Assembly (NCBI GenBank): GCA_964449295.1
Contig: CAYUZN010000040.1
Location: 1-15,206, forward strand
Source of the DNA: CANJJB01 sp964449295
GTDB lineage: Bacteria > Chlamydiota > Chlamydiia > Chlamydiales > Rhabdochlamydiaceae
Direction of reading: 5' to 3'
DNA: 15,206 nucleotides
Under the pieces are notes generated by a model. That model saw nothing but the letters and a program-made list of their open reading frames with translations. It was not told the DNA's origin and searched no databases. Both the position numbers and the translations under genes were made by a program. This document shows, in pieces, positions 1-7,907 of the stretch (position 1 is the stretch's first letter; each line of letters starts with the position of its first letter).

Positions 1-209
1 TCGGATTTCTCGCAAGTCGCCTATGACCAACAGGATATGTCAACTTGCGAGAAACAGAATCGGCACAAAAATCATCAAATCTGGCCCTCAAAGCGAGTTT
101 TGCAACTACCTCTTTATTTTGGATATAACATACCGCCTAACACAGAGCAATAAAGAATTCGAAAAAGATCAACGCGCTGCATTTTAATTTCCTGTTTTCT
201 GAGAATGGG
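1..209. other. Left-edge region, no identified gene; 12-bp inverted repeat
   Basis: A perfect 12-bp inverted repeat (6-17 and 43-54, arms tttctcgcaagt / acttgcgagaaa) encloses 25 nt. Two plus-strand frames are open from the left edge: one to a stop at 151-153, the other to a stop at 185-187. Either could be the 3' end of a gene starting outside the window, but neither translation was recognised. There is no T-run after the right arm, so the repeat does not look like an intrinsic terminator. The arm core ctcgcaa also occurs in the palindromic element near 4557-4563, a weak hint of a shared repeat family. Confidence 0.3.
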
Positions 210-281
210 TTGATTTTTTTATGGCAAATATTTCAGTTTGATGTACACTTATTCTTGATTAAAGTTAAAAGGAGTTTTTTT

Positions 282-1172
282 ATGAAAAAATGGTTAGGCG
301 TGATAATTGCCACACTTTTTTCTTGTGGTGTGTTTGCAGATGCTCCTATGTATGCTCCAGTTCTTAAAGCGAAATTTATTGGCAATTCCAAGAGTTATTA
401 TGTTTTATCCGATGGTAGTCATTGGCAAGTCGTTGGTTTTGAGCCTAGAATGAGAGGTCTTTCTGAGTGGTGGAATGATGTGCAACTAGCACCAGATATT
501 TACAGATGTGTTCCTAGCGATTGGGCAGAAGGGGTGCCCGTTGCTGCTTATATGAAATACGGCAATCTGACTGTTGATGAAAACAATGCCGCTAACCAAG
601 AACTTCTTAAACAGTGTTCTAATTTACTCGTTAACCAAGGGAATGGACAAATATTGTTTGCTATCCCCCTCGATCCTATTTCTTGTTTTCTTCAAGCTTG
701 TCAAGAAGCTGAAAATAAAGGATATAAAAAAGGTTATGCTGCCAAATATATTCAAAATCAGCAAGAGAACAACGCAAGGTATGATGAGGGTTACCGTATA
801 GGTTATGACGCGGGATCAAGACTTGGTAAGACTGCTCAAGATAAAGACTATAAAGATAGCTATGAAAAAGGATATAAAGCAGGCCTTGCCGATCAACATA
901 AGATGGACACGCAAGATCAATCTTCTCAGAACAATAAAAAATATGAAGAGGGGTATAGAGCGGGTCTTGCCGACCAACGTAAGATAGACGCTCAAAATCA
1001 ATCTTCTCAGAGCAGTAAAAAATATGAAGAGGGGTATAGAGCGGGTCTTGCCGACCAACATACTATAGAAGCTGAACAAGCGAAAGCTAAATATGCAGCT
1101 GGCTATAAAGATGGCTGTGAGAAAGGCTATGCAGCAGGAAGTCAAGGAGAACCACCTCCTTATACCCCTTAA
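282..1172 (+). CDS. Secreted protein with C-terminal GY-x-AG tandem repeats, unknown function
   Basis: The product is not a recognised family. The ATG at 282 is chosen over an upstream ATG at 210 because aaaggag lies just before it and it opens a clear signal peptide: MKKW, a hydrophobic core (LGVIIATLFSCGVF), then an A-D-A cleavage-like site near residue 20. Residues about 20-140 form a mixed domain with scattered Cys and Trp. From about residue 145 to the end the protein is Tyr/Gly rich, with YxxGYxAG motifs. Three copies of a 27-residue unit (YEEGYRAGLADQ followed by a Gln/Ser linker) sit at about residues 194-265. The pattern resembles the Gly-every-fourth-residue (GX3) motif of Yae1-like domains, but that is only a pattern resemblance. 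It ends one base before the convergent mrdA gene. The last residues are PPPYTP. Export is inferred; the role is unknown. Confidence 0.8.
   Translation: MKKWLGVIIATLFSCGVFADAPMYAPVLKAKFIGNSKSYYVLSDGSHWQVVGFEPRMRGLSEWWNDVQLAPDIYRCVPSDWAEGVPVAAYMKYGNLTVDENNAANQELLKQCSNLLVNQGNGQILFAIPLDPISCFLQACQEAENKGYKKGYAAKYIQNQQENNARYDEGYRIGYDAGSRLGKTAQDKDYKDSYEKGYKAGLADQHKMDTQDQSSQNNKKYEEGYRAGLADQRKIDAQNQSSQSSKKYEEGYRAGLADQHTIEAEQAKAKYAAGYKDGCEKGYAAGSQGEPPPYTP
861..1079 (+). repeat. 81-bp tandem repeat, 2.7 copies, inside the 282-1172 gene
   Basis: Copies start at 861, 942 and 1023, exactly 81 bp apart, so the frame is kept (27 residues per unit). Copies 2 and 3 are almost identical over tatgaagaggggtatagagc and the following bases through the LADQ codons. 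Copy 1 has diverged at several third positions. The third copy is partial, ending in unrelated sequence after about 54 bp. The higher similarity of copies 2 and 3 suggests a recent duplication, and copy number may vary between strains. Confidence 0.85.
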
Positions 1173-1173
1173 T

Positions 1174-4100
1174 TTACTTTTGATGCTTGGCTTGGATTTC
1201 GCGCCATTTTTTAACGATTTGCGCTGCCATCGGGCCGACATCTCTGCCTGCTTTTCCATATTTGGAGAGAACGACGACGATTAATTCTGGATCTTCAAAG
1301 GGTTTTTTGGAAAGCACTTTGTGTTTAGGGTAAGAGATGGCAGCTACCCAGATATGTCTTTGCATGTAAGCTGGTGTCTCAGCATCGATGGATTGTTTGT
1401 AAAACTCTTGAGGAGTTCCTGTTTTTAACAAAAGATCATTGTGCAATTCGTAGTAATCACGCAGAGCTGTTGGATGTCCGTAGAGATTGCGCATGATGCT
1501 GGGTCTAGCAGAACCTCTGGCTCCTTTGATGGCGCGCGACATGCCTTGCGTGATCATATTAAATACATCGTCTGGAAAAGGAATTGTTCTTTCAATTTCA
1601 ACAGGTGTGTAATGAATATAATTTTCTTCACGATTTGTTTGTGTGGCTGTAAAAAGAGGAAAATGAATGCCCACACGTGAGAGTTCTTCTTGAAGTGGGA
1701 ATTGAGAGGTTAAAGAAAAAGGATCTTCTTTGATAGATTCTTTTCCTGCGAACATTTTCACAATTTTGGGTTTTACAATTTTACCTTGATTGGCAAAAGC
1801 ACTCATCATCATAGTTGTTTGCACAGCCGTGACTGCAAATGTATGGTGACCAATTGCAAATGAATAAAGACCTGTGAGATTATGAGCTAAATCATTGGGA
1901 ACTTTACCGCTTGCTTCTCCTGGCAGGTCAATACCTGTTTTTTGTCCAAAACCTAAAGTGTACGCTAATTTAGACAGACTGGTCGGATCTTTTAAATGTT
2001 CAGAAGCAAGGATTGAAAAGTAGAGATTGCTTGATTGCTCAATGGCTCCTAAGATATCGAGTTTTCCCATGCCACTATAAGAACTGCGAGGAAGAGTGCC
2101 TCCTTTATATCGTCTAAGAATAGGGGCGCCAGTGTCTGTAAATCCAAGAATTTGAGAGAGAGATTTTGATCTCCTGTCTCCTTTAAAATCATCGATGAGT
2201 ATGAGAGGGTTCAAATCATTTGAGTGAGTTTGAGATCTTTCTAACAGAGCTTGATACGCAGTGACAATTTTGAAGACAGATCCTAAAGCGTACTCTTGCC
2301 TATACGCTTGTGATCTTCCGTAGCCATAGCCTGTCAGTGGATAGAAAGCTGCTGCTAAATGTTTTTCTAGTTGCTCTGTTTTGTTTTTTCTGACTCTTTT
2401 ATAAAAACCTTTCAGAGGCTCAGTAAGATCTTCAAAAGAGCGCATCGTTTGCAGATAAGCAAGTCCAAGTTCTGGAGATTGAGACAGTAGTAGATATCTT
2501 AATTGATCAAGATCTTGATCTACTAAAGACGTTCGTAGAGCTTTTATTTCAGCAAAATAAGGTTGTAAATGAGAGTAGAGTTCAGCGTCAACTGGTGACT
2601 TGCCCGTAATTGCCATGTATAAAAACACAGGATGGTAGGCTTGCCAAAAAGCTTGAAAGAGTTTTTTTTGAGCAGCATCGAGATAATCTGTATAGGCTCT
2701 TGGATATTTTTTCTCTTGTCTCTCTTCCTCTCTTTTTCTTTTGAGAAAGTTTTTAAAATGCGTTTTACGCCACTTGCTAAAATCGTGATCGTAGTGAAGC
2801 TCTTGCATCGATGTTTTAATTTTAGTTTGAAGACGAAGAGCTGCTTGTCTTAAGGTGTGGTGCTCGGCAAGTGTCTGTGTTTGACAAAAAGCTAAGATAT
2901 CTTCATGAAAAAGTTCTTTCTTAGCTCCTAAAGAGCAGAGATCTAGTACGAGAAGGCGATCTGCCTCTAAAGAGATTTCTTTTAGAAGTGGATGTGAGAG
3001 CCCTTGCGTTTGCACATCAAGAGCGTCTTTAATAGTTGTCATTTGATTCATGACTCTTTTGGCACTACTTGTGGAGCCAAGAATCGTATCTAAGAAGAGA
3101 TTCCATGATAGAGGTAATTTTTCTTCCTCATATTTTCCCTTGATAAAAGAAAAATATTCCCGCTCTAAAGGTCTTATGCCATCCCACACACTCCCGATAT
3201 AAGCTTCATTTTCAAACCACTTATTCACGGCATGCTCTTTTGCTTTTCTCTCTTCCAAGTCTTTGGAAGGAATAAAATCGTTAGGATTAAATCTAGGATA
3301 GGAGGCAAGAGTCAGAATCTCACCTGTTTTAGGATCCATAGCCACAATAGCGCCTCCTTTCATCCACTCTTCATCAAGAACAGGTGGTCTATTATTTTTT
3401 GGACCTTCATTGGCAGAGAGCAGTTGTTCGGCAAATTCTTGCAGCTCGGCAGAAATTGACAAGATCAGACGCCTTCCAGACACAGGTTTTCTTGAGCCTG
3501 GAAGCTCTCGTAAAAAAGATCCCTGAGAGTTCACTTCGTATATTTTTTTTCCATAAACTCCACGCAGCTCTTCTTCGTAAAAGGCTTCAAGACCTGCTTG
3601 CCCGATAAAATCATGGATTGTATAAGACTTTTCTTGAATTTCTGCGAGTCTTTCCCGCACTTGAATCGGATCGTAAAAACCAGGGGGAAGAAAAGGTTTT
3701 TCATTCTTCTCCCTAGCTGTGATGTAAGCTTGTAAAGAGCGCATTTCATCTGCAATTTGAAAATATTTTTCTCTGCTGATGCGTCCCAAATACCCCACAA
3801 TATCACAAGCTGTTTTCTCTTGGGGGTAAACTCGTTTAGTCGTTCTTTGAGCTTGCATCCCTGCCCAATCTTTTTCGAGCATGCGTAATTTATAGTATTG
3901 CTCTTCCGTAATATTTTCTTTAATGACAAAGGGGGTATGGGGAAAAAGAGAGGCTTTCCCATGAATCTTATCTTCAATAATAAGAGGATCAATTCCTAGC
4001 TCTTCTCCAAGTTTTTGAGAGAGAGCCTCGATATGTTTGAGGCGAGCCTGAACCTTAAGCGTTTTCCCATTTTCCAATTTTTTCCACATTATGGAAGGAA

Positions 4101-4365
4101 TTTGCCGAATGCCTTCATAACAGACAGCCGCATTATATTGAATTTTATTGACAGCAAGGGGAATGTTAAAGCGATCGTAAATGGTGGCTCTAGGAGCTGG
4201 CTCAATGACCACTTTTCTTTGAGGCTTATGAGATTGCTCTAGCTGATCATCGTGCTGAATGATCGTCAAATACCAAACTCTGACTAAAATTAATATCAGG
4301 CAGAGTAAAATAATGTTTAGAACTCTCCCTGTTTTTTTAGAAATATCTTGGCTCATATCACTCAT
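1174..4365 (-). CDS. mrdA: Penicillin-binding protein 2 (peptidoglycan D,D-transpeptidase), chlamydial long form
   Basis: This is a class B transpeptidase that cross-links peptidoglycan on the periplasmic side of the inner membrane. A single N-terminal membrane helix spans about residues 14-33. The dimerisation domain follows, and then the motif region MDPKTGEILTLASYPRFNPN near residue 350. The catalytic motifs are SVFK (active Ser about residue 694), SSN (about 776) and KTG (about 981). At 1063 residues it is far longer than E. coli PBP2 (633). The extra length is mainly an insert of about 300 residues between the FNPNDF segment and the SVFK motif, rich in Lys, Glu and Leu. Chlamydia PBP2 is of similar large size, which supports a chlamydial host. 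The start at 4365 has no strong ribosome site; ATG at 4356 is an alternative. In peptidoglycan-poor chlamydiae this enzyme acts in division. It is convergent with the secreted repeat protein and divergent from the tRNA-Gly/rpsB unit. Confidence 0.95.
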   Translation of the reverse strand: MSDMSQDISKKTGRVLNIILLCLILILVRVWYLTIIQHDDQLEQSHKPQRKVVIEPAPRATIYDRFNIPLAVNKIQYNAAVCYEGIRQIPSIMWKKLENGKTLKVQARLKHIEALSQKLGEELGIDPLIIEDKIHGKASLFPHTPFVIKENITEEQYYKLRMLEKDWAGMQAQRTTKRVYPQEKTACDIVGYLGRISREKYFQIADEMRSLQAYITAREKNEKPFLPPGFYDPIQVRERLAEIQEKSYTIHDFIGQAGLEAFYEEELRGVYGKKIYEVNSQGSFLRELPGSRKPVSGRRLILSISAELQEFAEQLLSANEGPKNNRPPVLDEEWMKGGAIVAMDPKTGEILTLASYPRFNPNDFIPSKDLEERKAKEHAVNKWFENEAYIGSVWDGIRPLEREYFSFIKGKYEEEKLPLSWNLFLDTILGSTSSAKRVMNQMTTIKDALDVQTQGLSHPLLKEISLEADRLLVLDLCSLGAKKELFHEDILAFCQTQTLAEHHTLRQAALRLQTKIKTSMQELHYDHDFSKWRKTHFKNFLKRKREEERQEKKYPRAYTDYLDAAQKKLFQAFWQAYHPVFLYMAITGKSPVDAELYSHLQPYFAEIKALRTSLVDQDLDQLRYLLLSQSPELGLAYLQTMRSFEDLTEPLKGFYKRVRKNKTEQLEKHLAAAFYPLTGYGYGRSQAYRQEYALGSVFKIVTAYQALLERSQTHSNDLNPLILIDDFKGDRRSKSLSQILGFTDTGAPILRRYKGGTLPRSSYSGMGKLDILGAIEQSSNLYFSILASEHLKDPTSLSKLAYTLGFGQKTGIDLPGEASGKVPNDLAHNLTGLYSFAIGHHTFAVTAVQTTMMMSAFANQGKIVKPKIVKMFAGKESIKEDPFSLTSQFPLQEELSRVGIHFPLFTATQTNREENYIHYTPVEIERTIPFPDDVFNMITQGMSRAIKGARGSARPSIMRNLYGHPTALRDYYELHNDLLLKTGTPQEFYKQSIDAETPAYMQRHIWVAAISYPKHKVLSKKPFEDPELIVVVLSKYGKAGRDVGPMAAQIVKKWREIQAKHQK

Positions 4366-4383
4366 TTATAGGTAGCAAACCTC

Positions 4384-4389
4384 AGTATA
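4384..4389 (-). promoter_or_regulatory. Possible -10 box of mrdA
   Basis: Read on the minus strand, TATACT lies 19 bases upstream of the mrdA start. No good -35 is seen at 16-18 bp; the region falls inside the left hairpin of the palindromic element (4401-4423). If this promoter is real, folding of the element could compete with RNA polymerase binding. Weak assignment. Confidence 0.25.
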
Positions 4390-4576
4390 ACTCGATACAC
4401 GAGTTTTTCCTGAAGAAAAACTCACAATATCACTTAAATCAAAATATTTAAAAAGAGGCGAGATATAGACGTCGGGGAGCTTGCTGCCCGGCGTCTATAT
4501 TTCGCTTTTCTTAAGTATTTCGATGTAACGCGATGTGTGAGTTTTTCTTCAAAAAACTCGCAACATCGCTTGTATC
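4385..4576. repeat. Imperfect palindromic element of about 190 bp (MITE-like or regulatory)
   Basis: The two halves (about 4385-4476 and 4487-4576) are inverted copies with roughly 75-80% identity by hand alignment and a centre of about 10 nt. The inner core is a strong stem: 4463-4476 pairs with 4487-4500, 14 pairs including one G-T. Each outer arm holds its own small hairpin: gagttttt / aaaaactc at 4401-4423, and gagttttt / aaaaactc at 4539-4559. The element sits in the divergent region between mrdA and tRNA-Gly, where Chlamydia has ompA. It has no coding potential that could be recognised. It may be a miniature transposable element, a bidirectional terminator or insulator, or a folded regulatory RNA. 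Confidence 0.75.
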
Positions 4577-4588
4577 TCTATTTTTCTA

Positions 4589-4617
4589 TTGGAAAAAAGA
4601 GCTTTTTCAGATAAATT
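4589..4617 (+). promoter_or_regulatory. Predicted sigma-70/66 promoter for the tRNA-Gly-rpsB unit
   Basis: TTGGAA at 4589-4594, 17-bp spacer, TAAATT at 4612-4617. The expected start point is near 4624, about six bases before mature tRNA-Gly at 4630. The position is right for a tRNA promoter; the -10 is not a perfect match. Confidence 0.5.
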
Positions 4618-4629
4618 GTTTTCCATTGC

Positions 4630-4700
4630 GCGCCTGTAGTTCAATGGTAGAACCGTAGCCTTCCAAGCTACTTGTGTCAGTTCGATTCTGATCAGGCGCT
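4630..4700 (+). tRNA. tRNA-Gly (anticodon TCC)
   Basis: A full cloverleaf can be drawn: acceptor stem GCGCCTG / CAGGCGC, D arm GTTC / GAAC, anticodon stem GTAGC / GCTAC around loop CTTCCAA (anticodon TCC), and T arm GTCAG-TTCGATT-CTGAT. The discriminator base is T and CCA is not encoded. It is 79 bp upstream of rpsB and probably cotranscribed with it. Confidence 0.95.
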
Positions 4701-4779
4701 CATTTTAAAATAATAACCAAGACCGAAATCTATTCAATTAAGGATAGATGCCGCGTCAAAACAACAAAAGGGACAAGGC

Positions 4780-5556
4780 TTGGCAACGACAGAAGACTTA
4801 AATATCACGATTAAAGAATTACTTGAAGCAGGGGCGCATTTTGGCCACCAAAAACACCGTTGGAACCCAAAGATGAAAAGGTTCATCTTTGAAGAGCGCA
4901 ACGGAATCTACATCATTGATCTTGCTAAAACAATGCAACAAATTCGCAACGCAGTAGCTGTTGTGAGAGAGACTGTGGCACGCCGTCAGTCGATCATGTT
5001 TGTCGGTACAAAAAAACAAGCTAAACTCGTTATCAGAGAAGCCGCAGAAGCAGCTGGAGAATTTTATGTCTGCGAGCGTTGGTTGGGCGGCATGCTCACA
5101 AATCTTTCAACGATTAGAAACTCGGTTAAAACTCTTGAGAGAATTGAGAAAAAGATCGCTACTGGCGGAGAGAATTTTACAAAAAAAGAATTGTCTGTGT
5201 TGAGTAAAGAACGTATCAAGCTTGATCGTAACTTGTCAGGTATTCGGGCCATGAGAAAGCCACCAGGTCTTTTAATCGTGGTCGATCCAAGCATGGAACA
5301 TATCGCTGTTGCAGAAGCTTGTAAACTCGGGATCCCTGTGATGGCCCTTGTCGACACCAATTGCGATCCAGATCCTATTGATTATGTTATTGCTTGTAAT
5401 GACGATGCTTTGAAAAGCATTCAACTCATTCTTAAATCTCTTATGCAAGCGATTATCGATAAGAAAAATGATATGAATGTCGGTTTTGCTAAAGAGGGTA
5501 AGGAAGAACCAGAAACAATCGAAGATATGACAGACGAAGAAGAGGAGAAAACATGA
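4780..5556 (+). CDS. rpsB: 30S ribosomal protein S2
   Basis: S2 is a small-subunit ribosomal protein. The N-terminal signature AGAHFGHQKHRWNPKMKRFI is diagnostic, and later segments such as GMLTNLSTIRNSVKTL and the central KPPGLLIVVDPS fit the family. At 258 residues the length is normal, with an acidic tail (about residues 240-258) ending EEEEKT. The start is TTG at 4780, supported by aaaggga just upstream; the ATG at 4748 is in another frame. The last codon region overlaps the tsf start (ATGA at 5553-5556), so translation is probably coupled. It heads the rpsB-tsf-pyrH-frr series. Confidence 0.97.
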   Translation: MATTEDLNITIKELLEAGAHFGHQKHRWNPKMKRFIFEERNGIYIIDLAKTMQQIRNAVAVVRETVARRQSIMFVGTKKQAKLVIREAAEAAGEFYVCERWLGGMLTNLSTIRNSVKTLERIEKKIATGGENFTKKELSVLSKERIKLDRNLSGIRAMRKPPGLLIVVDPSMEHIAVAEACKLGIPVMALVDTNCDPDPIDYVIACNDDALKSIQLILKSLMQAIIDKKNDMNVGFAKEGKEEPETIEDMTDEEEEKT

Positions 5557-6404
5557 TGGCAACAAAGATAACTCCTGAAATGGTTAAAGAACTCCGTGAG
5601 CGTACAGGAGTTGGTATGGGCAAATGTAAAGAAGCTCTTGACCACTCTCAAGGAGATATGGAAAAAGCGATCGACTTTCTTCGCAAATCGGGAATGGCCT
5701 CTGCTGTGAAAAAAGAGGGAAGGGAGACTAAAGAAGGGGTGATCGGCATAGGCGATGGCAAAGATGCCACAGCTCTTGTTGAAGTCAATTCTGAAACCGA
5801 TTTTGTCGCTCAAAATGAAAAATTCAAACAATTTGTCAAAGATGTCGCTTTAGAAATTGCTGAAACAAAACCTGCCACGCTGGAGGCTTTTTTAGCACAA
5901 ACCTATCGCAAAGATCCCTCAATTACAATCGATCAATACAGATCTTTAGTGATCCAAGGTTTGGGAGAAAATATCCAGATTAAGCGTCTTCAAATTTTGC
6001 CTAAAGTCAATGGATCCTCACAAGGCTTTTATTCCCACATGGGTGGTAAAATTGTGACGTTTGTTGAGATTGAAGGTGGAGAAGGGATGGAGTCTTTAGC
6101 CAAAGATATCGCGATGCATGTCGCAGCTGAATCTCCTGATTACTTAAAACCAGATGAAGTTCCTCCAGATGTCAGAGCGAGAGAAGATGAAATTGCCAGA
6201 AGTCAAGTGCAAGGTAAACCTGCTGGTATTGTCGATAAGATTGTCGAAGGCAAATTAAAAGCTTTTTATGATCAAGTCTGTCTTCTTGGCCAAAAATATG
6301 TGAAAGATAACTCTCTGACCATTGCTGATCTCGTTGTTAACGAAGGCAAGCGTGTCGGAAAACCTTTGGCTATTTCCCGTTTTTTAAGGTGGCGTATAGG
6401 GTAA
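5553..6404 (+). CDS. tsf: Elongation factor Ts
   Basis: EF-Ts is the guanine-nucleotide exchange factor for EF-Tu in the cytoplasm. The N-terminal UBA-like segment with RERTGVGMGKCKEALDHSQG and the core motif SETDFVAQNEKF (about residues 89-100) identify it. The 283-residue length is typical. Two starts are possible: ATG at 5553, which overlaps the rpsB stop, and ATG at 5556 (MATKIT). The AGGAG at 5543-5547 is 5 or 8 nt away and serves either one. The stop at 6402-6404 directly abuts the GTG candidate start of pyrH. Confidence 0.97.
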   Translation: MMATKITPEMVKELRERTGVGMGKCKEALDHSQGDMEKAIDFLRKSGMASAVKKEGRETKEGVIGIGDGKDATALVEVNSETDFVAQNEKFKQFVKDVALEIAETKPATLEAFLAQTYRKDPSITIDQYRSLVIQGLGENIQIKRLQILPKVNGSSQGFYSHMGGKIVTFVEIEGGEGMESLAKDIAMHVAAESPDYLKPDEVPPDVRAREDEIARSQVQGKPAGIVDKIVEGKLKAFYDQVCLLGQKYVKDNSLTIADLVVNEGKRVGKPLAISRFLRWRIG

Positions 6405-7135
6405 GTGACGTCTATGGCCTCCAAAAGTCGCAAGCCTGCTTATAAAAGAATCTTACTCAAACTCTCCGGTGAATCTTTAGTAGGAGATCAGAAGTTTGGG
6501 TTTGAGAAAAAAGCCTGCCATAAGATTGCAACTCTTATCAGAGATATTCATGCTCTCGGTGTGCAGATAGGCATTGTGGTTGGAGGAGGCAATATCTTTC
6601 GCGGCTCTTTAGCTGATGAATTTAGCTTTATGAGAACTCCTGCTGACCATATTGGCATGCTGGCTACCACAATCAATGGTTTGATTCTTCAACAATCTTT
6701 AGCAACCCTAGGGTGCGAGGCTCATGTGATGAGTGCTCTTAACACTGATTCGATTGTCGAAAGATATTCGTGGCAAGGTGCGATGTACTATCTTCAAGAG
6801 GGTGGTATTGTCANNNNNNNNNNTATTTTACAACAGATACAGCAGCCGCTCTTCGTGCCAGTGAAATCAATGCCGATGTTCTTCTTAAAGCGACAAAAGT
6901 TGATGGTATTTACGATTCAGATCCTAAGAAAAATTCCAAAGCAAAAAAGTTTACCCACATTTCTTATGCTCAAGTATTGGAAAAAAATTTACGTGTCATG
7001 GATGGGGCAGCGATTGCTCTTTGTTGGGAGAATGAGATCCCTATTCATATCTTTGATCTTTTTGAAACAGATTCCTTATTAAAAGCCGTCTGTGATAAAA
7101 AGAGTGGATCAACTATTAACTTAAGAGGCGTATGA
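6405..7135 (+). CDS. pyrH: UMP kinase (uridylate kinase), interrupted by an assembly gap
   Basis: UMP kinase phosphorylates UMP to UDP in pyrimidine nucleotide synthesis. The N-terminal KRILLKLSGESL and VGGGNIFRG motifs are clear. After the gap come FTTDTAAALRASEI, LKATKVDGIYDSDP and the C-terminal VMDGAAIALCWENEIPIHIF. Ten N at 6814-6823 cut the gene. Before the gap the frame is that of 6405; after it the correct frame is shifted, so the Ns do not hold the true length. The conserved AGGTGNP segment belongs exactly there. The family pattern GIV-I-x-A-G-G-T-G-N-P-Y-FTTD would need about 26 missing bases. The gene is therefore likely intact in the organism. Starts: GTG at 6405 or ATG at 6414. 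The stop overlaps frr by ATGA. Confidence 0.93.
6814..6823. other. Assembly gap of 10 N inside pyrH
   Basis: Ten consecutive N. The reading frame does not carry across it, although the flanking UMP kinase segments do match the family on both sides. It is a placeholder-sized gap, not a measured one. Confidence 0.99.
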
Positions 7136-7683
7136 CAATAGGCAAGCAAACAAAAGAGAAAATGCAAGCTACGATCGATCATTTTAAAGGTGATCTTAAA
7201 AATTTACGTACTAATCGTGCTAATCCAGGCATGGTAGAAGGCGTGACAGTTGAAGTCTACGGCTCACCAATGCGTATCAAAGAACTTGCGAGCATCACAA
7301 CACCGGAAGCGAGGCAAATTTTAATCACTCCCTTTGATCCCCAAACAACACAAGCGATTGCTAAAGGCATTGAAAAAGCCAACCTTAATCTTCAAGCCAT
7401 CGTCGAAGGGCATTCTATTCGCATTAACGTTCCTCCCATGGATCAATCGATGCGTCAAGAAATTGTTAAACAAGGGAAGAAAAAAGCAGAAGATGCTAAG
7501 ATTGCAATTCGGGATATCAGACGTAAACAAAACGATCTCATCAAAAAACAAAAAAGCGCTGGAGAGATTGCTGAAGACGTCATGAAAAAAGGTGAAAAAG
7601 AAATCCAAGAGTTAACCGATCAGTTTTGTAAAATGATCGATGAACTCTTCTCAGCCAAAGAAAAAGAAATTATGGCAGTTTAA
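7132..7683 (+). CDS. frr: Ribosome recycling factor
   Basis: RRF splits the post-termination ribosome together with EF-G. The 183-residue length is normal. Family hallmarks visible: LRTNRANPGMVEGVTVEVYG (about residues 25-44), the IRINVPPMDQSMRQEIVKQ region (about 97-115), and IRDIRRKQNDLIKKQK (about 126-141) in the long three-helix bundle. The ATG overlaps the pyrH stop by four bases, implying translational coupling. No terminator follows; two tRNA genes come next. Confidence 0.97.
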   Translation: MTIGKQTKEKMQATIDHFKGDLKNLRTNRANPGMVEGVTVEVYGSPMRIKELASITTPEARQILITPFDPQTTQAIAKGIEKANLNLQAIVEGHSIRINVPPMDQSMRQEIVKQGKKKAEDAKIAIRDIRRKQNDLIKKQKSAGEIAEDVMKKGEKEIQELTDQFCKMIDELFSAKEKEIMAV

Positions 7684-7715
7684 TTGATTCTCTGGTAGGC
7701 TACATGTGTTTTTAT

Positions 7716-7790
7716 GGCCCCATCGTCTAGCCCGGTCTAGGACACCAGATTTTCATTCTGATAACAGGGGTTCGAATCCCCTTGGGGTCA
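7716..7790 (+). tRNA. tRNA-Glu (anticodon TTC)
   Basis: The acceptor stem is GGCCCCA / TGGGGTC, the T arm AGGGG-TTCGAAT-CCCCT, and the anticodon loop TTTTCAT with anticodon TTC. The top anticodon-stem pair is C-A, a mismatch, and the acceptor has one G-T pair. CCA is not encoded. It lies 32 bp after frr and is probably on the same transcript. Confidence 0.93.
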
Positions 7791-7799
7791 TTCATTACC

Positions 7800-7872
7800 G
7801 AGACTTTAGCTCAGTCGGTAGAGCATCTCACTTTTAATGAGAGGGTCGATGGTTCGAGTCCATCAAGTCTCA
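7800..7872 (+). tRNA. tRNA-Lys (anticodon TTT)
   Basis: The acceptor stem is GAGACTT / AAGTCTC, D arm GCTC / GAGC, anticodon stem TCTCA / TGAGA around CTTTTAA (anticodon TTT), and T arm GATGG-TTCGAGT-CCATC. The discriminator is A and CCA is not encoded. It is nine bases after tRNA-Glu. The variable module that follows makes this tRNA a candidate integration site, but no repeat of its 3' end was found within the window. Confidence 0.96.
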
Positions 7873-7876
7873 AGCT

Positions 7877-7907
7877 AAAGCACCTGGACAACTAGGTGCT
7901 TTTTTTA
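7877..7907 (+). terminator. Intrinsic terminator ending the rpsB-to-tRNA-Lys unit
   Basis: A perfect 9-bp stem (aaagcacct at 7877-7885, aggtgcttt at 7894-7902) with an 8-nt loop leads into an uninterrupted T-tract. The stop codon of the opposite-strand hepT gene lies in the loop, so the hairpin may also slow transcription from that side. Confidence 0.93.

Noticed and set aside
861..1079. CRISPR array
   Set aside because: The 81-bp repeats are contiguous, in frame and coding, without spacers.
816..1259. Minus-strand ORF of 147 codons under the repeat gene
   Set aside because: It is the antisense shadow of the tandem repeats and also overlaps the mrdA end; no family match.
3531..3992. Minus-strand ORF of 153 codons within mrdA
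   Set aside because: Out-of-frame shadow of PBP2; Lys/Phe-rich composition and no recognisable domain.
5421..5831. Minus-strand ORF of 136 codons under rpsB/tsf
   Set aside because: Ser/Phe-rich antisense shadow of two well-identified genes.
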